From Pseudomonas sp. GM79 (GTDB taxonomy: Bacteria; Pseudomonadota; Gammaproteobacteria; Pseudomonadales; Pseudomonadaceae), in assembly GCF_000282495.1 (NCBI RefSeq), contig NZ_AKJE01000085.1:1-40198 (forward strand): a DNA stretch of 40,198 bases, in the 5' to 3' direction. A program made the translations under genes and the position numbers. Below, one piece after another: positions 25,681 through 32,980 of the stretch. Position 1 is the stretch's first letter. Each line of letters opens with the position of its first letter. Under the pieces are notes generated by a model. It saw nothing but the letters and a program-made list of their open reading frames with translations. It was not told the origin of the DNA and did not search any database.

Positions 25681-26439
25681 ATGCAGAGCAAGCTATCTGA
25701 CGTCAATCCCCGTCTTTTATCGGGCAAGAGCCTGGATGAGCAGATGGACAACGCCTTGCTGTTGGCCCAGGAGTTGGGCTTTGATGCTTTGGTGTACGAC
25801 TACAGCCCGGTGCCGCTGGACCATGAAGGCAAGTTGATCACGCCCTCGGTGCTCAAACTGCGCAACACACCCGCCGATTGGCATACGCGTTGGTGTGCGG
25901 AGGGTTACTACCAGATCGATCCTGTCCAGCAGGTAGCACTCAATCGCGTTTCACCCTTTGTCTGGTCCTATAAACCCGGAACTGACACCCTGCTGGAGCC
26001 GGTCATCAGTCAGTGCCATGCGCCAGTGGTGAATTATCTGGAAGACGCGCAGATGACCTGTGGTGTGTCGGTCCCGATTCATCTGCCCAGAGGCGGCTTT
26101 GCCTCCTTGACCGGGCTGCGTACCAGCAGCAGCAGTGTCTTGTGCGATGCCCGGCGGACCCTCGCCGATTTCAGCCTGATTTCCCATGCCTTGCAGGAAG
26201 CGGCCTATCCGTTGCTTGGCAAGGAGGCTCATACGCCTCCCATTTATCTGACCAAACGTGAACGCGAATGCCTTAAATGGGCGGCGGAGGGGCTGACCGC
26301 CGCCGAGATCGCCAACCAACTGAATCGTTCATTGGCCACCATCAGCCTCCATCTGACCTCGGCCATGCATAAACTCGGGGCCAAGAATCGGGTCCAGGCC
26401 GTGGTTCGGGCCACCCACTATCGATTGCTCGATAGCTGA
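25681..26439 (+). CDS. pipR: LuxR-family solo regulator of the PipR/OryR plant-signal subfamily
   Basis: A 252-residue regulator with an N-terminal autoinducer-binding domain (about 18-175) and a C-terminal LuxR helix-turn-helix (LTKRERECLKWAAEGLTAAEIANQLNRSLATISLHLTSAMHKLGAKNR, 190-237). Of the residues conserved in AHL receptors (TraR numbering), Trp57 (W67 here), Asp70-Pro71 (D80-P81) and Trp85 (W95) are present, while Tyr61 is Trp (W71). Substitution at this site is a hallmark of the OryR/XccR/PsoR/PipR group that responds to plant compounds instead of AHLs. No luxI gene is nearby. Start at 25681 is supported by GGAG eight nt upstream; the frame is open back to 25570 but without homology-like sequence. 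The flanking pip-type hydrolases and peptide importer match the published pipR locus. Confidence 0.88.
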   Translation: MQSKLSDVNPRLLSGKSLDEQMDNALLLAQELGFDALVYDYSPVPLDHEGKLITPSVLKLRNTPADWHTRWCAEGYYQIDPVQQVALNRVSPFVWSYKPGTDTLLEPVISQCHAPVVNYLEDAQMTCGVSVPIHLPRGGFASLTGLRTSSSSVLCDARRTLADFSLISHALQEAAYPLLGKEAHTPPIYLTKRERECLKWAAEGLTAAEIANQLNRSLATISLHLTSAMHKLGAKNRVQAVVRATHYRLLDS

Positions 26440-26451
26440 AACAGGGCAAAA

Positions 26452-26471
26452 ACCTATCTGTTTCTCTAGTT
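26452..26471 (+). promoter_or_regulatory. Lux-box-like element upstream of the downstream pip-type hydrolase
   Basis: ACCTATCTGTTTCTCTAGTT has the symmetrical CTA-N10-TAG core of a 20-bp lux box and strongly resembles the P. aeruginosa lasI box as I remember it (15 of 20 positions). A candidate -10, TATCGT (26493-26498), is placed so that the box centre falls at about -43, the usual position for LuxR-type activation. It begins 12 nt after the regulator's stop codon. Confidence 0.72.
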
Positions 26472-26532
26472 ATTTTGAAGCTCTGATCCCGCTATCGTGT
26501 GCCGTACGGTTTTTCAGGGGCGGCACAAAGAA

Positions 26533-27504
26533 ATGGAATCTATCGGAACTCGCGAAGGCTTCGCACCTTTTGGTCCTTATCAGACCTGGTATCGCGTCAC
26601 AGGTCACTTTGACGGCAAAACCACGCCGCTGGTGATTTTGCATGGCGGCCCGGGCTGCACGCATGATTACGTTGACGCTTTCAAGGACATTGCCGGGAGC
26701 GGCTATCCGGTGGTTCATTACGATCAACTGGGTAATGGTCGCTCGACCCACCTGCCAGAAAAAGACGCCTCGTTCTGGAACGTGGCGCTGTTTCTCGATG
26801 AACTGGACAACCTGCTGGATCATCTTCAGATCAGCGACAATTACGCGCTGCTGGGGCAATCCTGGGGCGGCATGCTCGCCAGTGAACACGCCGTATCGCA
26901 ACCGGCAGGGCTACGGGCCTTGATCCTCGCCAACGCCCCTTCGGATATGCGCGTCTGGGTTGAAGAAGCCAACCGCTTACGCAAACTACTGCCGGGCGGT
27001 GTGCATGAAACATTGCTTGAATACGAACAGGCAGGGGATTTTCAAGCGCTCGCCTATCAAGAAGCCTCGAGGGTTTTTTACGACAACCATGTGTGTCGTT
27101 TACTTCCCTGGCCGGACGAAGTCGCGCGTACGTTTGCCCAGGTCGATGCCGACCCCACCGTTTACCATGCCATGAGCGGGCCGACGGAATTTCATGTGAT
27201 AGGCAGCCTGAAAGACTGGACCATCGTCGACCGTTTACCGCACATCAACGTGCCGACGCTGGTGATCTCCGGCCGTTACGATGAAGCCACACCGACGGTG
27301 GTCAAACCCTATCTGGAACAGATCCCGAATGCTCGCTGGGCGTTGTTCGAGAACTCCAGCCATATGCCTCATGTCGAGGAGCGGGTCGGCTGCATGGGGA
27401 CGGTGGTGAGGTTCCTGGATGAGTGCTTGAACGGGGCGATGGTTGGCGATCGCAAGCTCGAAGAACTCCACTCTGACCCGCGTCTTTCCTGTCCTGGGGC
27501 ATGA
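26533..27504 (+). CDS. pipA: Proline-iminopeptidase-family alpha/beta hydrolase downstream of the LuxR solo
   Basis: A 323-residue S33 hydrolase: HGGPG (37-41), GQSWGG (108-113, Ser110), acid in ISGRYDEATP and His in NSSHMPHVE. The sequence QSWGGMLASEHAVSQP is typical of the proline iminopeptidase / L-amino-acid amidase group. No signal peptide. The ATG at 26533 is preferred over GTG at 26497, which would lie at the predicted -10; the Shine-Dalgarno is weak (AAAGAA). The C-terminal ~25 residues after FLDECLNG look unlike the family and may be an unrelated read-through tail. It follows the pipR-like gene and its own lux-box-like site, the position of pip genes in XccR/OryR/PipR systems. The symbol is assigned by position and family and needs alignment. 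Confidence 0.83.
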   Translation: MESIGTREGFAPFGPYQTWYRVTGHFDGKTTPLVILHGGPGCTHDYVDAFKDIAGSGYPVVHYDQLGNGRSTHLPEKDASFWNVALFLDELDNLLDHLQISDNYALLGQSWGGMLASEHAVSQPAGLRALILANAPSDMRVWVEEANRLRKLLPGGVHETLLEYEQAGDFQALAYQEASRVFYDNHVCRLLPWPDEVARTFAQVDADPTVYHAMSGPTEFHVIGSLKDWTIVDRLPHINVPTLVISGRYDEATPTVVKPYLEQIPNARWALFENSSHMPHVEERVGCMGTVVRFLDECLNGAMVGDRKLEELHSDPRLSCPGA

Positions 27505-27567
27505 AGAATCCACCGTCGCTGACGAGCACACCTCGACCGATGGATTCCGCTGCCAGGGTCGTATCGG

Positions 27568-27702
27568 TCACGCCCCCCTCAAACCTCGCGCCGCAGCATC
27601 AAATGCCAACTCGTCGAGGTTGAAGGGGATGTGCCTGTAGGCCTCCAGCGACTCGCCGCCATTGGCTGCCAGCCAGTCAATCCAGGCTTGTTTCGTTTTC
27701 AA
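27568..27702 (-). CDS. Possible small protein coupled to the nitrate ATPase gene
   Basis: A 44-codon frame starting at TTG (27702) that overlaps the ATPase stop (TTGA) and ends with TGA at 27570-27568. The product contains IDWLAANGGESLEAYRHIPF and NLDELAFDAAARGLRGA. Codons have the G/C-ending bias of real Pseudomonas genes in most of the stretch (GAC TGG CTG GCA GCC; CTG GAG GCC TAC). No clear Shine-Dalgarno. It could be a small coupled protein or the tail of a decayed gene. I do not recognise it. Confidence 0.35.
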   Translation of the reverse strand: MKTKQAWIDWLAANGGESLEAYRHIPFNLDELAFDAAARGLRGA

Positions 27703-28490
27703 GCCGCCGGCATTTGCTGGCGGTGATAGAGGAACTCGAGGACCGTCGTGCGATAGCGGTGGTACTCGGGGTCGTTGGCCAGTACCAGGCGATTGCGCGG
27801 TTTTGCCAGGCCAACGCTAAGGATCTCACCGACGGTGGCCGCCGGCCCGTTGGTCATCATCACGATGCGGTCGGAGAGCAACACGGCCTCATCGACATCA
27901 TGGGTGACCATCACCACGGTGCTCTGAGTGGCGGCAACGATACGCAGCAGCTCGTCCTGAAGGTGCGCCCGGGTGAGGGCGTCGAGCGCGCCGAAGGGTT
28001 CGTCCATCAGCAGTATTTTCGGCTCCATGGCCAGCGCGCGGGCGATGCCGACACGCTGCTTCATGCCCCCGGAAATCTCGCTGGGGTGCTTGTGCATGGC
28101 ATGCTCAAGACCGACCATTGCCAGCGCCGCCTCGGTACGCGCCTTCAGTGCGGCCTTGTTTTCGCGTTTGCCGAATACCTTTTCCACGGCCAGGTGCACG
28201 TTACCGAAGCAAGTCAGCCAGGGCAGCAGGCTGTGGTTTTGAAACACCACTGCGCGCTCAGGGCCGGGACCGTCGATCTCGCGACCGTTGCATATCAAGC
28301 CGCCGCCATTGGCTTCAAGCAGACCGGCGATCAGGTTCAGCACGGTGGATTTGCCACAGCCTGAATGGCCGATCAAGGAGACGAACTCGCCACGAGCGAT
28401 GCTCAGGTTGACGTTGCTGAGGGCCTGGAAACGGCCTTTTTTGGTATCGAAGTGTTTGCTGACCTGGGTCAGCTCGACGAATTTAGTCAT
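27699..28490 (-). CDS. Nitrate ABC transporter ATP-binding protein (NrtD/NasD type)
   Basis: A 263-residue ATPase with Walker A GHSGCGKST (41-49), signature ISGGMKQRV, Walker B ILLMDEPFGALDALTR and MVTHD. The sequence ERAVVFQNHSLLPWLT is typical of the nitrate/taurine/bicarbonate ATPase group. Start at 28490 has AGGAG seven nt upstream; reading further upstream in this frame to 29210 is a shadow of the permease gene. Third gene of the nrt operon, 65 nt after the permease. Energises high-affinity nitrate (or nitrite) import for assimilation. Confidence 0.9.
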   Translation of the reverse strand: MTKFVELTQVSKHFDTKKGRFQALSNVNLSIARGEFVSLIGHSGCGKSTVLNLIAGLLEANGGGLICNGREIDGPGPERAVVFQNHSLLPWLTCFGNVHLAVEKVFGKRENKAALKARTEAALAMVGLEHAMHKHPSEISGGMKQRVGIARALAMEPKILLMDEPFGALDALTRAHLQDELLRIVAATQSTVVMVTHDVDEAVLLSDRIVMMTNGPAATVGEILSVGLAKPRNRLVLANDPEYHRYRTTVLEFLYHRQQMPAA

Positions 28491-28555
28491 CTCGGTTCTC
28501 CTGCATCGGGTAAGCGTCAGGTGCGGGCAACCCAAACACCCGCGCGGGCGTCGGT

Positions 28556-29407
28556 TCAGTTGGTGTAGTCGAAGCGTTTGGCGATCCACAACAGCCCCTG
28601 TTCGAGCAGCAGACCGACCAGACCGACGATGATGATGGCGATGAGAATGTGCTCGACATTGAGGTTGTTCCATTCGTCCCACACCCAGAAGCCAAGACCG
28701 ACACCGCCGGTGAGCATTTCTGCGGCGACGATCACCAGCCACGCCACGCCAATGGACAAGCGAATACCGGTCATCAGATGTGGCAGCACCGAAGGAAACA
28801 GGATGTGGGTGAACACCTTCCACTCGCTGAGCTTGAGCACCCGCGCGACGTTCAGATAGTCCTGCGGCACGCTGGCGACCCCCGCGGCGGTGTTGAGAAT
28901 GATCGGCCAGATCGAGCTGATGAAAATCACCCAGATCGATGCCGGGCCGGCGGCCTTGAACACCAGCAGGCCGATCGGCAACCACGCCAGCGGCGAGACC
29001 GGACGTAGCAGGCTGATGATTGGCGCGAACATACCGCCGAGGAAGGCGAAGCGCCCGATGGCGAAGCCCAGCGGAATACCGAGCAGGGCGGCGAGGCCGA
29101 AGCCGATGCCGACCCGGCCAAGGGAGGCCAGTACGTTCCAGCCGATGCCCATGTCGTTCGGACCGTTGTCGTAGAAGGGGGCGCTGAACAGCTCCAGGGC
29201 TGAATACCACGTAGCGAGCGGACCGGGCAGGCCCTCACTGCGTGCGGCTATAAACGCCCAGACGGCGAGAAACAGGGCGATACCCAATATTGGGGCAATG
29301 CCATCCCTGGCGCGTTGACGCAACCCGCTCAGGAGGGGAGAGCGACGCTCTGGCTGGGTACTCGCCGTAGTGGTGGGCGGCGCTGGCAACTTGAGGGGTG
29401 CGTTCAT
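28556..29407 (-). CDS. Nitrate ABC transporter permease (NrtB type)
   Basis: A 283-residue inner-membrane permease with about six segments. The sequences RPVSPLAWLPIGLLVFKAAGPASIWVIFISSIWPIILNTAAGV and NVARVLKLSEWKVFTHILFPSVLPHLMTGIRLSIGVAWLVIVAAEML match the NrtB/SsuC/TauC family and contain its EAA-type loop. It begins 15 nt after the binding-protein stop (GGAG upstream). The nitrate assignment rests on the NrtA-type binding protein and the leader, since permeases of this family look alike. Confidence 0.9.
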   Translation of the reverse strand: MNAPLKLPAPPTTTASTQPERRSPLLSGLRQRARDGIAPILGIALFLAVWAFIAARSEGLPGPLATWYSALELFSAPFYDNGPNDMGIGWNVLASLGRVGIGFGLAALLGIPLGFAIGRFAFLGGMFAPIISLLRPVSPLAWLPIGLLVFKAAGPASIWVIFISSIWPIILNTAAGVASVPQDYLNVARVLKLSEWKVFTHILFPSVLPHLMTGIRLSIGVAWLVIVAAEMLTGGVGLGFWVWDEWNNLNVEHILIAIIIVGLVGLLLEQGLLWIAKRFDYTN

Positions 29408-29422
29408 GGCGGGTTACTCCGG

Positions 29423-30709
29423 TCAGGCTTTGATGGTGAAGGAGTTGGCATAGGCGGCCGGATTGGAGCCGTCCCAGACCTTGCCGTCGATCAGGGTGCT
29501 ACTGCGCAGCGGACTGCCCGGTACAGTCAGGCCAAGCTGGCTGGCGGCTTCGCCGTAGAGCTTTGTCTGGTTGATAGACTTGGCCACACCGGCGTAGTCC
29601 ACATCCTCCTTGAGCAGGCCCCAGCGACGGAACTGAGTGAGGAACCACATACCGTCCGACAGGTACGGATAGTTGACGCTGCCATCCTTGCAGAAGGACA
29701 TCGCATGCTCGTCCGTCCATTGCTTACCTAACCCGTCGTCGTAATGGCCGAGGAAGCGTTGTTCGATCACTTCGACGGGCGCATTCACGTAGGCCTTGCC
29801 GGCGATCAGTTGGGCGGTGCTTTTCTTGTTCTCTACGCTGGCCTCGATGAACCGGCTGGCGTCGAGCACCGCCATGGTCAGCGCCCGGGCGGTGTTGGGG
29901 TATTGCTCGACGAAGGCACGGGTGGTGCCAAGGATTTTCTCCGGGTGATCGGGCCAGAGTTTCTGGGTGGTAAGGGCGGTGAAGCCGATGTTGTCGGCAA
30001 TCGCCCGGGCTCCCCAGGGCTCGCCGACACAGAAGCCGTCCATGTTGCCCACGCGCATGTTGGCGACCATCTGTGGCGGTGGCACCACGATGGTCTTCAC
30101 ATCGGTCAGCGGGTTAATGCCGAGGCTGGCGAGCCAGTAATTGAGCCACATGGCATGGGTGCCGGTGGGGAACGTCTGGGCGAAGGTCAGTGGCGTGCCG
30201 CCTTGCTTGACCTTGGCGGCCAGTTGCTCGCCATTGGTCACGCCCGCTTGCTGCAGCTGTTTGGAGAGGGTGATCGCCTGGCCGTTCTGGTTCAGCCCCA
30301 TGAGCATGGCCATATCTTTCTGCGGCCCGCCGATGCCCAGTTGCACGCCATAGATCAGGCCGTAGAGCACATGGGCAGCATCCAGTTCGCCATTGAGCAG
30401 TTTGTCGCGCACGCCGGCCCAGGACGCCTCTTTGCTCGGCGTGATGGTGAGGCCGTATTTTTCGCCGAAACCCTGGGTTGCCGCCACTACGACTGACGCG
30501 CAGTCGGTGAGGGGAATGAAGCCGACCTTCAGCGCAGCTTTCTCCGGCGCGTCGCTGCCGGCAGCCCAGACCGCGCTGCGCAGAAAGCCCGGCACGACGA
30601 CATCGAGGGCGGCGATCCCGGCGACGGTGCCGGCCGTCACCAGGGACTGCTTCAGGAAGGTGCGCCGGCCGGGGTGTACCGGATGTTGCGAGTCACGCTC
30701 ATCAGTCAT
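29423..30709 (-). CDS. Nitrate-binding ABC transporter protein (NrtA/NasF type, Tat-exported)
   Basis: A 428-residue NrtA/CmpA-family binding protein. It has a twin-arginine signal (GRRTFLKQSL, Arg15-Arg16, then a hydrophobic stretch VTAGTVAGIAALDVVVPG), as usual for this family. Mature features include ALKVGFIPLTDCASVVVAATQGFGEKYGL and MRVGNMDGFCVGEPWGARA. The start ATG at 30709 has AGGA at good spacing; a GTG six bases upstream is less likely. Bicarbonate (CmpA) is an alternative ligand in the family, but sigma-54 control and an ANTAR leader argue for nitrate/nitrite. First gene of the operon, directly after an intrinsic terminator in its leader. Confidence 0.9.
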   Translation of the reverse strand: MTDERDSQHPVHPGRRTFLKQSLVTAGTVAGIAALDVVVPGFLRSAVWAAGSDAPEKAALKVGFIPLTDCASVVVAATQGFGEKYGLTITPSKEASWAGVRDKLLNGELDAAHVLYGLIYGVQLGIGGPQKDMAMLMGLNQNGQAITLSKQLQQAGVTNGEQLAAKVKQGGTPLTFAQTFPTGTHAMWLNYWLASLGINPLTDVKTIVVPPPQMVANMRVGNMDGFCVGEPWGARAIADNIGFTALTTQKLWPDHPEKILGTTRAFVEQYPNTARALTMAVLDASRFIEASVENKKSTAQLIAGKAYVNAPVEVIEQRFLGHYDDGLGKQWTDEHAMSFCKDGSVNYPYLSDGMWFLTQFRRWGLLKEDVDYAGVAKSINQTKLYGEAASQLGLTVPGSPLRSSTLIDGKVWDGSNPAAYANSFTIKA

Positions 30710-30732
30710 AACCACATCCTTTTTTTAGGGGC

Positions 30733-30786
30733 AAAAAAAACGGCGTGCGCCAGGCACCCTCGATAGAGGGACCTGGCGGACGCCGT
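30733..30786 (-). terminator. Leader attenuator terminator before the nitrate transporter
   Basis: On the - strand ACGGCGTCCGCCAGG (30786-30772) pairs with CCTGGCGCACGCCGT (30754-30740) with one two-base mismatch, enclosing an extra CCCTC-TATC-GAGGG helix, then an eight-T run. It lies between promoter and start codon, so the operon needs antitermination. Its 5' arm overlaps the P2 hairpin. Confidence 0.9.
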
Positions 30787-30824
30787 TGTCCGGAAAGTGC
30801 AGCACGCCGCCATTGGCGTGCCGC
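30777..30824 (-). promoter_or_regulatory. ANTAR-type double hairpin (P1-P2) in the nitrate transporter leader
   Basis: P1 (30824-30799): stem GCGGCACGCC/GGCGTGCTGC, hexaloop AATGGC. P2 (30792-30777): stem CGGAC/GTCCG, hexaloop AACGGC. Both loops have A at position 1 and G at position 4, the recognition rule for ANTAR antiterminators such as NasR, NasT and EutV. P2 shares bases with the terminator, so P1-P2 and the terminator exclude each other. Confidence 0.85.
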
Positions 30825-30845
30825 ATGAGTCTGTTAGTCAGTAGT

Positions 30846-30862
30846 AGCAAAGGGCTTGCCAA
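30846..30862 (-). promoter_or_regulatory. Sigma-54 promoter of the nitrate transporter operon
   Basis: On the - strand TTGGCAAGCCCTTTGCT: -24 GG and -12 GC with exact 17-nt layout (consensus YTGGCACGNNNNTTGCW). The predicted start at about 30835 lies about 11 nt before P1. No clear NtrC binding site was recognised upstream. The rest of 30863-31065 shows no gene. Confidence 0.85.
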
Positions 30863-31065
30863 GTTTATGTCCGGGTTTATTTATGCGAAAAAAATCAATT
30901 GGTACAAAGGCTTGAAGTGGTTTTGTGATGTTTTCTAACAAGATATCGAAGGGGGCGTAGAGCCGGGGGAGAGCGAAGCACTGATCGCTTTTTGGGCAGC
31001 TTAGGTGCGAGGTGAACTAAAACAGCTCTCCTGCGCACCGTTGCGTAGTCGAATGGAGGTAAGCC

Positions 31066-31713
31066 TTAGCCCAGATCCCGGCGGATGGCGTCGAGGCGTT
31101 CGTCGAGCAATGGGGTGAGCAGGGCGTAGCACTGCGCCGGGGAGATGGACACTGTCGTTGTACCGATCAGGCAGCGTTGCAGTCGTTCGAGAGCGTTGTG
31201 CAGCGAGCGGGGGGCATGCCTGAGCAAGCGCTCGTGCAGGTACTGCAATTGAACAAGCATTTGCAGCGGGCAACTCTGATGGGCGGCGGCGCGCACCGAC
31301 AGGCCGCGTAGCCGTCCCAGGTCTTCCAGCTCCCAACAGCGCTCGGCGATGCTCGGAGGCTGCAGATTAAGCGCGCAGCGCCGCAGTTCGAGGTTCTGGA
31401 TGGCGCCGAGCAGGTCTTGCAGCAACCGGCAATGGCCCTCGAAATCCGCTGGCTCGCGGCGTAATGCGTTCCAGGCCTGGCACTGTGCGCTATACGGCCA
31501 TTCTTTCCAGCGTTGGTCGAGTGAATGACCCAGTGCCTGGCAACGCTGTTGTGCCTCGCGGGTGGTCTGTCCGCCGAGACCGCGATGCTGTTGCAGGCCT
31601 TGCAACAGGTCGAGCCCCAGCAAAAGCATCTGTCTGAGTCCCGCGTCGTTTTGTGGCAGACGGGGTCGTCGGGATTGCCCACCATCGAGTGCAGTGGCGA
31701 ATTGTAGGTTCAT
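31066..31713 (-). CDS. Soluble helical NIT-domain-like protein (putative nitrate sensor)
   Basis: A 215-residue, Leu/Gln/Arg-rich, probably all-helical protein without signal peptide or membrane segment. Its N-terminal part (LLQGLQQHRGLGGQ, about 36-49) resembles the LQ-x-ERGLS opening of the NIT nitrate/nitrite-sensing domain, and the length is close to a single NIT domain. There is no ANTAR, kinase or methyl-accepting domain attached. Its ATG overlaps the stop of the chemoreceptor gene by 4 nt, so the two are translationally coupled and probably interact. It shares an operon whose leader has the same control elements as the nitrate importer. The NIT assignment is from a short motif plus context and needs a profile search. 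Confidence 0.6.
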   Translation of the reverse strand: MNLQFATALDGGQSRRPRLPQNDAGLRQMLLLGLDLLQGLQQHRGLGGQTTREAQQRCQALGHSLDQRWKEWPYSAQCQAWNALRREPADFEGHCRLLQDLLGAIQNLELRRCALNLQPPSIAERCWELEDLGRLRGLSVRAAAHQSCPLQMLVQLQYLHERLLRHAPRSLHNALERLQRCLIGTTTVSISPAQCYALLTPLLDERLDAIRRDLG

Positions 31714-32900
31714 GGGCGGTTTCCGACGGTGAGCTGGTTGAGATAATGGGTCAGGTCGTGCAGCGCATGGGTCCGCGTACGCTGCTCTTGCACCGCGGCA
31801 TTGACCTGTTGCAACTGTTCGCTGAGGGCATGATTGGCATGCTGGTGCTCGCTGAGCGCCTGTTGCATGGCGCCGAGGTGTTGCAGATTGATCTGACTAT
31901 GTTGAGCCAGGTCGTCGAGGTTGGCGGCGAGTTGCTCGCTTTGTTGGCTACCGGCTGCCAGCAGGTCGCGGTGTTCCTTGACCTCGCCATCCACTTGGCG
32001 CACGGCGATCGCGATCGCGGTCGCGGCTGTGGTGATTTCATGGGTAGCCCGGTCCGTCGCTTGGGCCAGGCTGCGGACCTCATCGGCGACCACTGCGAAA
32101 CCGCGACCGTGCTCGCCGGCACGGGCCGCTTCGATGGAGGCATTGAGTGCTAACAACTGGGTCTGTTTGGCCAGTGCCTGAATGCTATTGACGGTGCTTT
32201 CTACTGCGCTAGTGCGCCGCAGCAATGCTTCCACGGCGTGTGCGGTATTGCCCAGGCTGTGCTGAATGGCGCGCATGCTGTCGCCCACTGAGCGCGCCTC
32301 CAGACAACCGGTTTCGCTCATGGCATGGGCGTTGGCGAAGGCTGCCAGCGCGCCCTGGGCCAAGGCATCGATGCTGTGTAAGGTCTGATCGATTTGCTCG
32401 CTGGCGGCGGCGATCATGGCGATTCGTTGGCTCTGATCCTCACCTTGGTCGCGGGCCTGTTGAGACATTTGCTCCAGCGCACGACTGGCGAACTGTACTT
32501 CGCTGCGCAAGCGCTCGTTGTTGCGCAGTTGCATGCTGGCGGCCACCAGTAGCGTCGCTGGGTCGGCATCCCGGGAGCTGCGCAGCAGTTGTGCAAGTTC
32601 AGTGTCCCAGAATATCTGTAGATGGCGTTGATGACGCTCACGAAGATGCCACGCGCACCCCAGATAGAGGACGCCAGGTAACAGGGTCAGTGCGCTTGCT
32701 GGCTGTTCGGCCAGTGCGAGACCGCAGGCCCCGAGGGCCAACCCGAGTGGTAACCAGAGGCCGATCCTGCTGCGTTCGAGCAGTGCCATGCCAGGGTCGA
32801 ACAATGACCGCAATACAATGCCAGCAGGGCGTGACTTGCCGAGACCGATGTGCGCAGGCGCGATGGCATGACCCGGGGGGAGCATTCCTTGAGCAGGCAT
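31710..32900 (-). CDS. Methyl-accepting chemotaxis protein lacking a periplasmic sensor domain
   Basis: A 396-residue chemoreceptor. After a Pro/Gly-rich N-terminus there are two close membrane segments (about 46-64 and 68-84) with almost no periplasmic loop. The cytoplasmic part has the conserved hairpin tip (SIQALAKQTQLLALNASIEA, then ARAGEHGRGFAVVADEVRSLAQ) that binds CheA/CheW. No HAMP, PAS, PilJ or Cache domain can be recognised, so ligand sensing must come from elsewhere, plausibly the NIT-like protein encoded by the overlapping next gene. AAGGA lies eight nt before the ATG at 32900. The leader carries a sigma-54 promoter and ANTAR attenuator like that of the nitrate importer. Confidence 0.85.
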   Translation of the reverse strand: MPAQGMLPPGHAIAPAHIGLGKSRPAGIVLRSLFDPGMALLERSRIGLWLPLGLALGACGLALAEQPASALTLLPGVLYLGCAWHLRERHQRHLQIFWDTELAQLLRSSRDADPATLLVAASMQLRNNERLRSEVQFASRALEQMSQQARDQGEDQSQRIAMIAAASEQIDQTLHSIDALAQGALAAFANAHAMSETGCLEARSVGDSMRAIQHSLGNTAHAVEALLRRTSAVESTVNSIQALAKQTQLLALNASIEAARAGEHGRGFAVVADEVRSLAQATDRATHEITTAATAIAIAVRQVDGEVKEHRDLLAAGSQQSEQLAANLDDLAQHSQINLQHLGAMQQALSEHQHANHALSEQLQQVNAAVQEQRTRTHALHDLTHYLNQLTVGNRP

Positions 32901-32930
32901 GAGGATTTCCTTTTATGCCGGGGTGAAAGC

Positions 32931-32980
32931 AAAAACGGCGCACGCCCACCTGTCGCAATGCGCAGGGGAGCGGACGCCGT
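32931..32980 (-). terminator. Leader attenuator terminator before the chemoreceptor gene
   Basis: On the - strand ACGGCGTCCGC (32980-32970) pairs with GCGTGCGCCGT (32945-32935) apart from two central mismatches, followed by TTTTT. The terminator lies between promoter and start codon, and its 5' arm overlaps P2, as in the nitrate importer leader. Confidence 0.8.

Noticed and set aside
27699..29210. A single 503-residue protein spanning the nitrate permease and ATPase region
   Set aside because: The first 240 codons are an out-of-frame reading of the permease gene; the ATPase has its own Shine-Dalgarno and ATG at 28490.
30863..31065. Search for NtrC binding sites upstream of the nitrate importer sigma-54 promoter
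   Set aside because: Only half-site-like pieces (such as TACCAAT) were found; no GCAC-N-TGGTGC dyad, so no site is claimed.
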